A stretch of 14,788 nucleotides of DNA from GYS-P2D sp964522505 (GTDB taxonomy: Bacteria > Bacteroidota > Bacteroidia > Chitinophagales > Saprospiraceae): NCBI GenBank assembly GCA_964522505.1, contig CAZFWJ010000076.1:1-14788 (forward strand), read 5' to 3'. The notes under the pieces are model-generated. The model saw only the letters and a list, made by a program, of their open reading frames with translations, was not told the origin of the DNA and searched no databases. Both the position numbers and the translations under genes were made by a program. Positions 1 to 5,989 of the stretch are shown here, one piece after another; the stretch's first letter is position 1; each line of letters begins with the position of its first letter.

Positions 1-155
1 GCATTGAGAATTTCGTTTCTGCGTGATACAGATTTCTTTGTGTAATGCTTGCGATGTCTGATTTCCTTAATGATACCGACATTTCTATGCTTTCTCTTAT
101 ATCTCTTAAGAGCTCTGTCGATGGTCTCTTCTTCTTTTACGTTGATAATGATCAA
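1..155 (-). CDS. rpsU: 30S ribosomal protein bS21, partial (N-terminal 51 residues)
   Basis: This is a small-subunit ribosomal protein that sits near the 3' end of 16S rRNA. The minus strand reads MIIINVKEEETIDRAL, then a basic helix with KRYKRKHRNVG, then HYTKKSVSRRNEIL. That is the normal bS21 order for Bacteroidota. The gene runs off the left edge, so roughly the last 10 to 20 residues are missing. No in-frame ATG exists near the start; TTG at 153-155 gives exactly the family N-terminus, so I chose it. No Shine-Dalgarno sequence precedes it. In Bacteroidota, bS21 is known to help hide the anti-Shine-Dalgarno tail of 16S rRNA, which agrees with the SD-poor genes here. The J-domain gene lies 117 bp upstream on the same strand, and a candidate promoter and leader hairpin fall in that gap. 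Confidence 0.88.
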   Translation of the reverse strand, partial: MIIINVKEEETIDRALKRYKRKHRNVGIIKEIRHRKHYTKKSVSRRNEILN

Positions 156-200
156 AGTATAAAATTTTATGGTCTGTGATAGTTTCTTAAATTATTCCGA

Positions 201-222
201 TCAAGAAGCCGAATTTTCTTGA
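201..222 (-). promoter_or_regulatory. Hairpin in the rpsU leader
   Basis: TCAAGAA at 201-207 and TTCTTGA at 216-222 form a perfect 7-bp inverted repeat with an 8-nt loop. On the minus strand it lies between the J-domain stop codon and the TTG start of rpsU, about 10 nt downstream of a candidate -7 box. It would therefore sit near the 5' end of the rpsU mRNA. No T-run follows it, so a rho-independent terminator is unlikely. A role in controlling rpsU is inference. Confidence 0.4.
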
Positions 223-231
223 AATGGGCTG

Positions 232-239
232 CAAATATA
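232..239 (-). promoter_or_regulatory. Candidate -7 promoter box for rpsU
   Basis: The minus strand reads TATATTTG here, followed by CAG. This fits the Bacteroidota -7 consensus TAnnTTTG exactly. The ten bases ATATTTGCAG recur in front of tRNA-Val (1971-1980), another stable-RNA or translation gene. No convincing -33 TTG lies 19 to 21 bp upstream. It would give a leader of about 70 nt before the TTG start. Confidence 0.45.
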
Positions 240-272
240 CGATTATTGAGTATATCATGCTTGATCCTATAA

Positions 273-893
273 TCATTTGATTATTAGTCGCTTAACGACG
301 TCAAATATGATCACTCCGATAATGAAAAACACCATGATTACGAACAGGGTAAAGAATACAGCGATGATCTTGTGTCTGAATGTCCTTAAAAAAGAAAAAG
401 AATCTCGACAGAAGACATGAAGACTTATTTGTCTCTTGATTCCGGTTGTTCCGATTGCAGTCAAAGTCATTTTAACATTCCGCTCTTTTCCGTTCCTAAT
501 AAGTATTGTCTTAGTTCCATTGGATGGGAAGGCTCCTGTAATACCAGTCAGATAGACCTTTGAGGCATTTTTAACTTTCCACGATAATATGATAGGTTCG
601 CCTGAATTAACAACTTCTCGATTGATTGAAAATGAAATTATTTTAGGAGCTCTATCCGTACTAGCCCGTTTAGTTCTTCCTCCTTGGCGTCTCTTAAAGT
701 CATATGATCTTCTCTTTCGGGCATCGGATAAGATTTCATAAGCTTCATTGATATTCTTGAACATCTTCTCAAAGAACTCATCACCTGGATTTTTATCTGG
801 ATGAAATTTGACAGACAATTTTCTGAAAGCGAGTTTTATGTCCTGATCTGAAGCCCCCTCATCTAAACCAAGGATATAGTAATAGTCATTCAT
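273..893 (-). CDS. Membrane-anchored J-domain (DnaJ-like) protein with Ig-like region
   Basis: Residues 2-66 form a J-domain: YYYILGL at 4-10, the HPD motif that stimulates DnaK ATPase at 31-33, and AYEILSDARKRRSYD at the end. Residues 84-161 look like an Ig-type beta sandwich, with the pattern VVNSGEPIILSWKVKNA followed by alternating strands. Residues 175-199 are a strongly hydrophobic segment, followed by a short basic tail KRLIIK. The Gly/Phe region, zinc fingers and substrate-binding domains of true DnaJ are absent, so this is a specialised class C type J-protein. There is no signal peptide, so the simplest topology is tail-anchored with both the J and Ig-like parts in the cytosol, where DnaK is. 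The Ig-like fold is inferred from strand pattern only. ATG at 891-893 matches the usual short J-domain N-terminus. Confidence 0.85.
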   Translation of the reverse strand: MNDYYYILGLDEGASDQDIKLAFRKLSVKFHPDKNPGDEFFEKMFKNINEAYEILSDARKRRSYDFKRRQGGRTKRASTDRAPKIISFSINREVVNSGEPIILSWKVKNASKVYLTGITGAFPSNGTKTILIRNGKERNVKMTLTAIGTTGIKRQISLHVFCRDSFSFLRTFRHKIIAVFFTLFVIMVFFIIGVIIFDVVKRLIIK

Positions 894-994
894 TCTAAAT
901 TGACTGCCATACAGGACTAAAGTAGATTATGTGATAATTCTATCCGAGTTGCCAACTAAGACAATTCTAATTAACCGACGCTGGAGTAGACAAT

Positions 995-1109
995 ATGAAT
1001 GAATCGAGAGACAACCAACCTAACACTTATGATCTTCTTGGCGTCGATCAGAGTGCTTGAGAAGACCGCTCTTAGTATTGCATATTTCTACTTGATCCTT
1101 CCTTATGGG
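995..1109 (+). pseudogene. Remnant of a second J-domain gene
   Basis: ATG at 995 opens 21 codons ending in NTYDLLGVDQSA, which is the typical first helix of a J-domain (YxxLGVxxxA). TGA follows at 1058. After it, a +1 shift reads EKTALSIAYF, which resembles the continuing J-domain helix, and a further shift gives LDPS where HPDxS would be expected. Nothing J-like remains beyond about 1110, where the stop of the minus-strand lipoprotein gene lies. I read this as a truncated and frameshifted copy. It is not a close duplicate of the intact J gene at 273-893, because the wording differs (YDLLGVDQSA against YYILGLDEGA). A short chance match is possible. The right boundary is approximate. Confidence 0.5.
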
Positions 1110-1490
1110 TTATCCCCGTGTAAGAATCCCAGTACAGTTCTGTGTGAAGCCGACTATTGTAGCTTCTATATCTACATCGATTACATCTCCGTTCAATATC
1201 ATGTCAAGGTCTAAACTAATTTGCATGCCCAATAAGTCTAGCTCTTGCACTACATTAACAGCACAGCCATTGACATCAACCTCATCCATTTCGCCATCTG
1301 ATTCAATGCGAATCGTATTTTCATCCACCGCAGTGATCTCTAAAATGAGATCTAATGGCATCCCTGCACAATTGGCATCGGCGGTCCAGGTCCCAGCCCA
1401 AGCTTCAGGTGCACATGCATCCTGGTCACCACCACATGACACAAAAAGGCATATACCCACGAACAATAGGATCGTATGAAAATACTTCAT
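1110..1490 (-). CDS. Small cysteine-containing lipoprotein, function unknown
   Basis: The 126-residue product begins MKYFHTILLFVGICLFVSC, a lipoprotein signal peptide with the lipidated cysteine at residue 19 followed by GG. The mature part has four more cysteines (26, 41, 76, 119) and a WAGTW motif, then alternating hydrophobic strands rich in Asp and Glu. That resembles small secreted beta-barrel or lipocalin-like lipoproteins common in Bacteroidota, but I cannot name a family. The frame is open up to 1613, but that extension lies inside the 187-bp repeat and would bury the signal peptide, so ATG at 1488-1490 is preferred. Its upstream region is repeat copy 1, so any promoter or leader must lie in the repeat or come from tRNA-Val read-through. 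Confidence 0.7.
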   Translation of the reverse strand: MKYFHTILLFVGICLFVSCGGDQDACAPEAWAGTWTADANCAGMPLDLILEITAVDENTIRIESDGEMDEVDVNGCAVNVVQELDLLGMQISLDLDMILNGDVIDVDIEATIVGFTQNCTGILTRG

Positions 1491-1510
1491 AAGAAAATAG
1501 TAGAATTTAG

Positions 1511-1615
1511 TAGTGATCCATACTATGAACTTGCAGCGCAAGTGAACCATCAGACTTGATGGGCGGGATAGCCCCCTTGACTCACCATCATTCCCCAAAA
1601 AGATTATGATCACTA
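1511..1615. repeat. Hairpin-rich 105-bp module with terminal inverted repeats (repeated at 1698-1802)
   Basis: The module is bounded by TAGTGATC at 1511-1518 and its reverse complement GATCACTA at 1608-1615. Inside are a perfect hairpin ACTTGC/GCAAGT (1529-1543, 3-nt loop), a perfect hairpin CCATCA/TGATGG (1547-1562, 4-nt loop), and GGGC/GCCC (1561-1574). A second CCATCA at 1585-1590 could pair with the same TGATGG, enclosing the GGGC/GCCC stem, so two mutually exclusive folds are possible. Terminal inverted repeats suggest a MITE or REP-like unit; nested stems could equally mean a structured RNA. I recognise neither a known family nor a protein. The identical module lies 187 bp further on. 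Confidence 0.6.
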
Positions 1616-1898
1616 AATCAAAAATCTCGTTGTGGGCAAGCAGCAGAGGTCACTTGAAGCAAACGCATAATCATTCGATCACTTGTTCGATTTATAATAG
1701 TGATCCATACTATGAACTTGCAGCGCAAGTGAACCATCAGACTTGATGGGCGGGATAGCCCCCTTGACTCACCATCATTCCCCAAAAAGATTATGATCAC
1801 TAAATCAAAAATCTCGTTGTGGGCAAGCAGCAGAGGTCACTTGAAGCAAACGCATAATCATTCGATCACTTGTTCGATTTATAATAGTGATCCATACT
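1511..1898. repeat. Two exact 187-bp tandem repeats plus a 14-bp third start in tRNA-Val
   Basis: Copy 1 is 1511-1697 and copy 2 is 1698-1884; I compared them base by base and found no difference. A third start, tagtgatccatact at 1885-1898, is the plus-strand view of the 3' end of tRNA-Val: half of the T stem, the acceptor strand, the discriminator and three flanking bases. The same 14 bp therefore occurs at 1511, 1698 and 1885, exactly 187 bp apart. Direct repeats of a tRNA 3' end are what site-specific integration leaves behind, so att-like origin or unequal crossing-over is possible. No integrase gene is seen nearby. Each unit also carries cagaggtcact (1644-1654 and 1831-1841), an 11-base match to the tRNA body in the opposite orientation to the 14-bp core. 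Confidence 0.93.
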
Positions 1899-1962
1899 GG
1901 ACTCGAACCAGTGACCTCTGCCCTGTCAAGGCAGCGCTCTAAACCAACTGAGCTAATGGATC
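1888..1962 (-). tRNA. tRNA-Val (anticodon GAC)
   Basis: All parts of a 75-nt cloverleaf can be read on the minus strand. The acceptor stem is GATCCAT/ATGGATC with 7 pairs, and the discriminator is A. The D stem is GCTC/GAGC. The anticodon stem is CTGCC/GGCAG with loop TTGACAG, which places GAC at positions 34-36 and so decodes GUC/GUU valine codons. The variable loop is AGGTC and the T stem ACTGG/CCAGT has loop TTCGAGT. The 3' CCA is not encoded and must be added after transcription. The 3' end overlaps the last 14-bp partial copy of the tandem repeat, so processing of this tRNA releases a transcript that runs straight into the repeats. Confidence 0.95.
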
Positions 1963-1972
1963 AAGAGGACTG

Positions 1973-2001
1973 CAAATATGCTAATATTTCTGAGTTGTTA
2001 A
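1973..2001 (-). promoter_or_regulatory. Candidate promoter of tRNA-Val
   Basis: On the minus strand CATATTTG (1973-1980) is one base from the Bacteroidota -7 consensus TAnnTTTG and is followed by CAG. TTAACA (1996-2001) could be a weak -33 element about 18 bp upstream. The -7 box ends 10 bp before the mature tRNA 5' end, so transcription would start only a few bases ahead of the tRNA. The ATATTTGCAG core is shared with the rpsU candidate promoter. Confidence 0.45.
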
Positions 2002-2039
2002 TACTGCTGAGCAATTGATTATAAGTCTTAGCTTGCATT

Positions 2040-2723
2040 ATGACCTTTGCAGATCGAGTCATTAACTACACCTTGGGATTAAGACCTAATTGGAAGCTCC
2101 CTCAGGGAATAGACATATTATTTCCTTATAGCGAAGCTGAGTGTCAGTCCATATTTAAAGCATTTTACAAGAAGTATTGTGACGACAACCAACAACGGAT
2201 TATTCTCCTTGGCATCAATCCAGGTAGATTTGGCTCAGGCATTACAGGTGTACCATTCACAGATCCAAGCACTATAGAGAAACTAACGGAACTAGAAAAT
2301 AGCTATCAGAAAAAGGCCGAGCTATCATCACAGTTCATCATGCAAATAATTGAAGCCATGGGTGGACCAATGCAGTTCTTTGGTCATTTTTATATCGGTT
2401 CTGTGTGCCCACTTGGATTTTTGAGAGATAACAAAAACTGCAATTATTATGATGATCCGAACTTATATGAAGCACTCAAACCAGTAATAGTCGACGCCAT
2501 AACTAAGCAGATTGAATTTGGCATATCAACGGAAATCGCCTACTGCATTGGCCAAGGTAAAAACTTTAAAATCCTGCAAGAGTTAAATCGCGAGCATCAA
2601 TTTTTTGCCAAGATAGAACCGCTTCCTCATCCCAGATGGGTGATGCAATACCAAAAGAAACATCTGGCGACTCATATAGATACCTACGTGGTTAAATTAT
2701 CAGAACACGGACTTAATCGCTAA
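2040..2723 (+). CDS. SMUG2-like uracil-DNA glycosylase family protein (DUF4918 type)
   Basis: The 227-residue product fits a single-domain DNA glycosylase of the UDG superfamily, SMUG2 branch, which removes damaged bases such as uracil in base-excision repair. The first motif is LLGINPGRFGSGITGVPF (about residues 56-73), matching the SMUG GxNPGxxGxxxTGxPF pattern with Asn where SMUG enzymes have it. FYIGSVCPLGF (about 117-127) is the usual second region. The second catalytic or binding motif is PHPRW near residue 197, the HPS/HPR-type loop. The length agrees with the family. It has its own ATG, with no SD, and no obvious operon partner; it diverges from tRNA-Val with 77 bp between them. Exact substrate range cannot be read from the sequence. 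Confidence 0.82.
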   Translation: MTFADRVINYTLGLRPNWKLPQGIDILFPYSEAECQSIFKAFYKKYCDDNQQRIILLGINPGRFGSGITGVPFTDPSTIEKLTELENSYQKKAELSSQFIMQIIEAMGGPMQFFGHFYIGSVCPLGFLRDNKNCNYYDDPNLYEALKPVIVDAITKQIEFGISTEIAYCIGQGKNFKILQELNREHQFFAKIEPLPHPRWVMQYQKKHLATHIDTYVVKLSEHGLNR

Positions 2724-3045
2724 TTTCCGGTAGTACTCAAAGTTATACTAATTGAAATTATAATTAACGCACATAATGATTAGAAATAGAACTGATCCTA
2801 CGTTAAAAATACCTGGCTTGCCGGCAGGCAGACTCGCAATAGCTACGGCTGCGTCCCATCAGCAATGCGGTTCTCTCCTTACGAAACTTAGCTTCGACTC
2901 TTACAGAGATCAGTCGCTCATGCTTTTTGCCTTGCCTAAATTCAACTTCTTCGATCAATCTAATGCGACATTATAAACTGCAATTAGTAATAATTGTGAA
3001 TATGCAACTATACCGAAATGCATTACGTCTGTAAAATAAAAATCA
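2724..3045. other. Gene-free 322-bp stretch with a GC-rich island
   Basis: I see no convincing gene here. Positions 2776-2976 are open for 66 codons on the plus strand, but the peptide has no family resemblance. About 2810-2940 is clearly richer in G and C than its AT-rich flanks and contains short inverted repeats, including the palindrome at 2816-2829 and CGACT/AGTCG around 2896-2917. Recognisable -33/-7 pairs for the next gene (3046) are not evident. Confidence 0.5.
2816..2829. repeat. Palindrome GCTTGCCGGCAGGC
   Basis: The 7-base arms GCTTGCC and GGCAGGC pair with one G-T wobble around the perfect core TGCCGGCA. From memory, TGCCTGCCGGCAGGCA-type palindromes are dispersed in intergenic regions of many Bacteroidota genomes and give rise to spurious LPAGR peptides, as the local 66-codon frame does here. 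This is the only copy in the window, so membership in a repeat family is inference. Confidence 0.4.
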
Positions 3046-3741
3046 ATGAAAAACCTATTTATCGTCGCCCTATCGTTTCTTATTATCATTCCAACTATGG
3101 CAGGTGACCGAGTCACTCGATCTCTGAAGTCATTCAGTGGCATAGACATATCCCATGGTACTAAAGCGCTACTTGTCCAATCCGATGTGAACAAAATAGA
3201 CATCGAAGCAACAGGTATCGATCTAAAAAAGATCAAAACAACGGTTCATAATGGAATCCTAAAAGTAAGTGTCGATAGAGACTGGTGGCGACTGAATTGG
3301 AATAGCAAGCGTAAAATCAAAGTAAAGATTTACCATACTGGAGAAATCAACAGTATTGAAGCAGCAGGGGGCGCCCAAGTAAAAGCGGAGCATAGCATAA
3401 ACCCTGATCAACTATCCATTGATGCAGCAGGGGGCAGCATCATTAACCTCACGTTAAACTCGCAGGTCGCCACAGTTGATATTAGTGGTGGTGCGATATT
3501 GAATTTGGATGGCAAATCTGATAGAATAAAAATTGATGCTAGCGGCGGTGCGATACTGACTAGCACTAAGCTCATCACGCAAAATGCTACCGTCGAAGCG
3601 GGCGGAGGCGCAATTGTAAAAGTCAATGTCAAACAGTCATTAGCTGTCGAGGCAAGCGGCGGGGCTCAAGTACTCTATGGAGGCAAGCCTATTGATACGG
3701 ATATCGAAAAGCACTCAGGTGCCATGGTCAGCAAGATGTAA
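3046..3741 (+). CDS. Exported head-GIN domain protein (DUF2807)
   Basis: The 231-residue product starts with a signal peptide (MKNLFIVALSFLIIIPTMA, cleavage near residue 19). It then has the head-GIN signature: FSGIDISHGTKALLVQ, VHNGILKVSVD, KIKVKIYHTGEINSIEAAGGAQV. From about residue 105 onward there are six strand-turn repeats, each marked by a Gly-Gly-Ala/Ser turn (AAGGA, AAGGS, SGGA, SGGA, GGGA, SGGA). This is the right-handed beta-helix or stacked-turn pattern of PF10988. Families of this type are widespread in Bacteroidota and are often annotated as putative auto-transporter adhesins, but their role is not settled. No anchor or C-terminal sorting domain is visible, so it may be periplasmic. 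It appears to be a single-gene unit; the next gene starts 71 bp later. Confidence 0.85.
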   Translation: MKNLFIVALSFLIIIPTMAGDRVTRSLKSFSGIDISHGTKALLVQSDVNKIDIEATGIDLKKIKTTVHNGILKVSVDRDWWRLNWNSKRKIKVKIYHTGEINSIEAAGGAQVKAEHSINPDQLSIDAAGGSIINLTLNSQVATVDISGGAILNLDGKSDRIKIDASGGAILTSTKLITQNATVEAGGGAIVKVNVKQSLAVEASGGAQVLYGGKPIDTDIEKHSGAMVSKM

Positions 3742-3812
3742 TACACCCCTTTGCTGATCAGTGACTATATTGTCATGCCCTTTATACTGAGGAGCATTAC
3801 AATTGTTATTAG

Positions 3813-5249
3813 ATGAAACCGCGGCGTGGCCTAATTGGACTACTAGGACCTTTTATATTTTGTTTGATATTTTTTCTTTTCAGGCCTGCAGATCTGAGCA
3901 TAGAAGGTGTTGCTGTGTTAGGCATTGCGGCATGGATGGCCATATGGTGGATTACTGAATTCACAGATATAGCTATCACTGCTCTTCTACCAATTATACT
4001 CTTTCCAATTACAAATGCAGTTGATATCAATGAAACTACTGCAGCATATGGTCATCGCTATGTCTTCTTATACATGGGCGGTTTCTTCCTAGCGATAGCC
4101 ATAGAAAAATGGAATCTTCATCGTCGCATTGCGTTGAATATCATCTATCTGGTCGGGTCCAATATGCAGCGAATTGTACTGGGCTTTATGTTGGCAACAG
4201 CTTTCATGTCAATGTGGATATCCAATACGGCAACCAGTGTTATGATGTTACCTATAGCCTTGGCCATAATAGCTCAAGTTAAAGATCATCCTGATACACC
4301 TGAAGATGAACGCGACCTATTCGGCAAGATGATTTTATTATCAATAGCCTACAGTGCGTCAATCGGTGGTATTGCCACTCTGTTTGGCACTCCACCAAAC
4401 TTAGTCTTTGCAGGAATAGTCAAAGAAATCTATGATATCGAAATCACCTTCTTTCAATGGTTACAGATAGGCCTACCTATTTCTCTCACTTTGTTAGCTG
4501 TCGCATGGTTATATCTCACACGATTTGCCTTCAAAATGAAAGTTTCAGGATTTCCAGGTGGCAAGCCAGAAATAAAACGCCTCAAAAACCAACTCGGAAT
4601 GTTTAGCTATCAGGAGATCATAGTGAGCATCGTTTTTGCAGCTACGGCCATATGCCTCATTGCTCGTCAATGGCTACAGATATGGTTGCCACAGCTTGAT
4701 GATAGCATCATCGCTATGGCAGCGGGTATTACGCTCTGCCTAATTCCAAGTGGGAAATCTGGAGAAAGAATTCTCTATTGGAGCGAAGCAGTCAAGATGC
4801 CCTGGGGAGTTTTAATTCTTTTTGGCGGCGGTATGGCCTTAGCTAAGGGATTTACTACGACTGGATTAGCAGAGTGGATCGGGCAACAATTAATATCTCT
4901 CAATGGTCTGCCTATCTTATTGATACTCTTCGTACTGATTGCTGCGGTCAACTTCCTTACTGAAATCACATCAAATCTTGCTACCACAGCAATGCTCTTA
5001 CCTATCTTGGCTTCAATGGCTATATCCGTAGGTATTCATCCATATTTACTATTAGTATCTGCCACAATCTCTGCCTCTTGCGCCTTTATGTTGCCAGTAG
5101 CGACACCTCCCAATTCTGTAGTATTTGGCGCTGGCTTACTTAAGATCAGAGACATGAGCAAGACTGGCCTCTGGCTTAATTTGCTGTCTATCTGTTTTCT
5201 AACCTTGTTTATCTATTTCTTTCTTGACCTAATCTGGGTACTTGATTAG
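3813..5249 (+). CDS. SLC13/DASS-type anion (dicarboxylate or sulfate) transporter
   Basis: This 478-residue inner-membrane protein has about 11 to 12 hydrophobic segments and belongs to the divalent anion:sodium symporter family. Both halves carry the expected signature: SNTATSVMMLPIA at 137-149 with TPPN at 193-196, and SNLATTAMLLPILA at 387-400 with TPPN at 431-434. These paired Ser-Asn-x motifs bind sodium and the carboxylate or sulfate substrate in characterised members such as VcINDY. Near the N-terminus are the amphipathic segment IWWITEFTDIAITALLP (44-60) and YMGGFFLAIAIEKWNLHRRIAL, both typical. I cannot distinguish succinate, citrate or sulfate as the substrate. The gene ends inside fabG: its TAG and the fabG TAA overlap by 4 bp in the convergent arrangement. 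An SD-like GAGGAG at 3789-3794 is too far upstream to act. Confidence 0.88.
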   Translation: MKPRRGLIGLLGPFIFCLIFFLFRPADLSIEGVAVLGIAAWMAIWWITEFTDIAITALLPIILFPITNAVDINETTAAYGHRYVFLYMGGFFLAIAIEKWNLHRRIALNIIYLVGSNMQRIVLGFMLATAFMSMWISNTATSVMMLPIALAIIAQVKDHPDTPEDERDLFGKMILLSIAYSASIGGIATLFGTPPNLVFAGIVKEIYDIEITFFQWLQIGLPISLTLLAVAWLYLTRFAFKMKVSGFPGGKPEIKRLKNQLGMFSYQEIIVSIVFAATAICLIARQWLQIWLPQLDDSIIAMAAGITLCLIPSGKSGERILYWSEAVKMPWGVLILFGGGMALAKGFTTTGLAEWIGQQLISLNGLPILLILFVLIAAVNFLTEITSNLATTAMLLPILASMAISVGIHPYLLLVSATISASCAFMLPVATPPNSVVFGAGLLKIRDMSKTGLWLNLLSICFLTLFIYFFLDLIWVLD

Positions 5250-5989
5250 ACATTTAGTCCACCACATATGCTAAGCACTTGTCCAGTCACATATGTCGAG
5301 CCATCTCCGCCTAAGAATAGGCAGGCCTCTGCCACATCATCTACAGAACCAAATGAGCCTAAGGGAATATTAGTGCTATAATTATTCTTTACCTCATCAG
5401 ATAACTCAGCTGTCATCTCTGTCTCAATAAATCCTGGCGTGATGGCATTACAGCGTATGCCTCTTGAGCCAACCTCCTTCGCAATAGATTTGGTAAAACC
5501 AATTACACCTGCCTTGGACGCCGCATAATTCGCCTGTCCAGCATTTCCAAAGACACCAACCACAGAGCTCATATTAATGATCGAACCTGATCGCTGCTTG
5601 AGCATGGTGCGCAAAGCAGACTTTGTCAGATTAAAAACAGATTTTAGATTGACATTAATGACGTCATCCCATTGCTCTTCTGTCATTCGGAGCATAAGAT
5701 TGTCTTTAGTGATTCCAGCATTATTAATCAATATGTCTATGCTGCCGAAGGTATCAGTAGCCACTTTGATCAGCTCTTGAGCGTCTTCCATTTTGCTGGC
5801 ATCTGATTTAACTCCAACGATATCCTTACCTCCTAAATCTTTTATAATTTGATTAGCCTTCTCTTCCGATGAGCGATATGAAAACACCACTTGTGCCCCT
5901 TCCTTCATAAATCTTTCAACGATACCTTTGCCAATACCTCTGGTCCCTCCAGTGATAATCGCCACCTTACCTGTTAATCCTCCTGCCAT
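5246..5989 (-). CDS. fabG: 3-oxoacyl-[acyl-carrier-protein] reductase
   Basis: FabG reduces beta-ketoacyl-ACP to beta-hydroxyacyl-ACP with NADPH in type II fatty-acid synthesis. The 247-residue product is a classical short-chain dehydrogenase. The cofactor motif TGGTRGIG is at 13-20, NNAG at 89-92, and Asn114 lies in NVNL. The catalytic Ser142 is in SSVVG, and Tyr155 and Lys159 lie in NYAASK. PGFIETEMT (185-193) and the C-terminal VTGQVLSICGGLNV match FabG closely rather than other SDRs. The length is that of the family. The start ATG (5987-5989) is 50 bp from the divergent acyl-CoA oxidase-like gene, so the two may share control. A role in a degradative or PHA pathway rather than synthesis cannot be excluded. 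Confidence 0.92.
   Translation of the reverse strand: MAGGLTGKVAIITGGTRGIGKGIVERFMKEGAQVVFSYRSSEEKANQIIKDLGGKDIVGVKSDASKMEDAQELIKVATDTFGSIDILINNAGITKDNLMLRMTEEQWDDVINVNLKSVFNLTKSALRTMLKQRSGSIINMSSVVGVFGNAGQANYAASKAGVIGFTKSIAKEVGSRGIRCNAITPGFIETEMTAELSDEVKNNYSTNIPLGSFGSVDDVAEACLFLGGDGSTYVTGQVLSICGGLNV

Noticed and set aside
201..222. Rho-independent terminator after the J-domain gene
   Set aside because: The 7-bp stem is AT-rich and has no T-run on the minus strand; its position just after a -7 box fits a leader better.
999..1214. 71-codon protein on the plus strand
   Set aside because: This frame starts inside the J-domain remnant, out of phase with it, and runs across the lipoprotein gene; it has no recognisable content.
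1618..1800. 60-codon open frame on the minus strand, and the matching 5' extension of the lipoprotein frame to 1613
   Set aside because: Both lie inside the tandem repeat and read its hairpins; the lipoprotein has a perfect signal peptide at the later ATG (1490).
1511..1884. CRISPR array
   Set aside because: The repeated units are 187 bp and directly adjacent, with no unique spacers and no cas genes.
2776..2976. 66-codon protein
   Set aside because: No family resemblance, palindrome-derived residues, and no codon or context support.
3789..3794. GAGGAG as a Shine-Dalgarno site for the SLC13 gene
   Set aside because: It ends 18 bp before the ATG, too far for base-pairing to set the start, and the genome is otherwise SD-poor.
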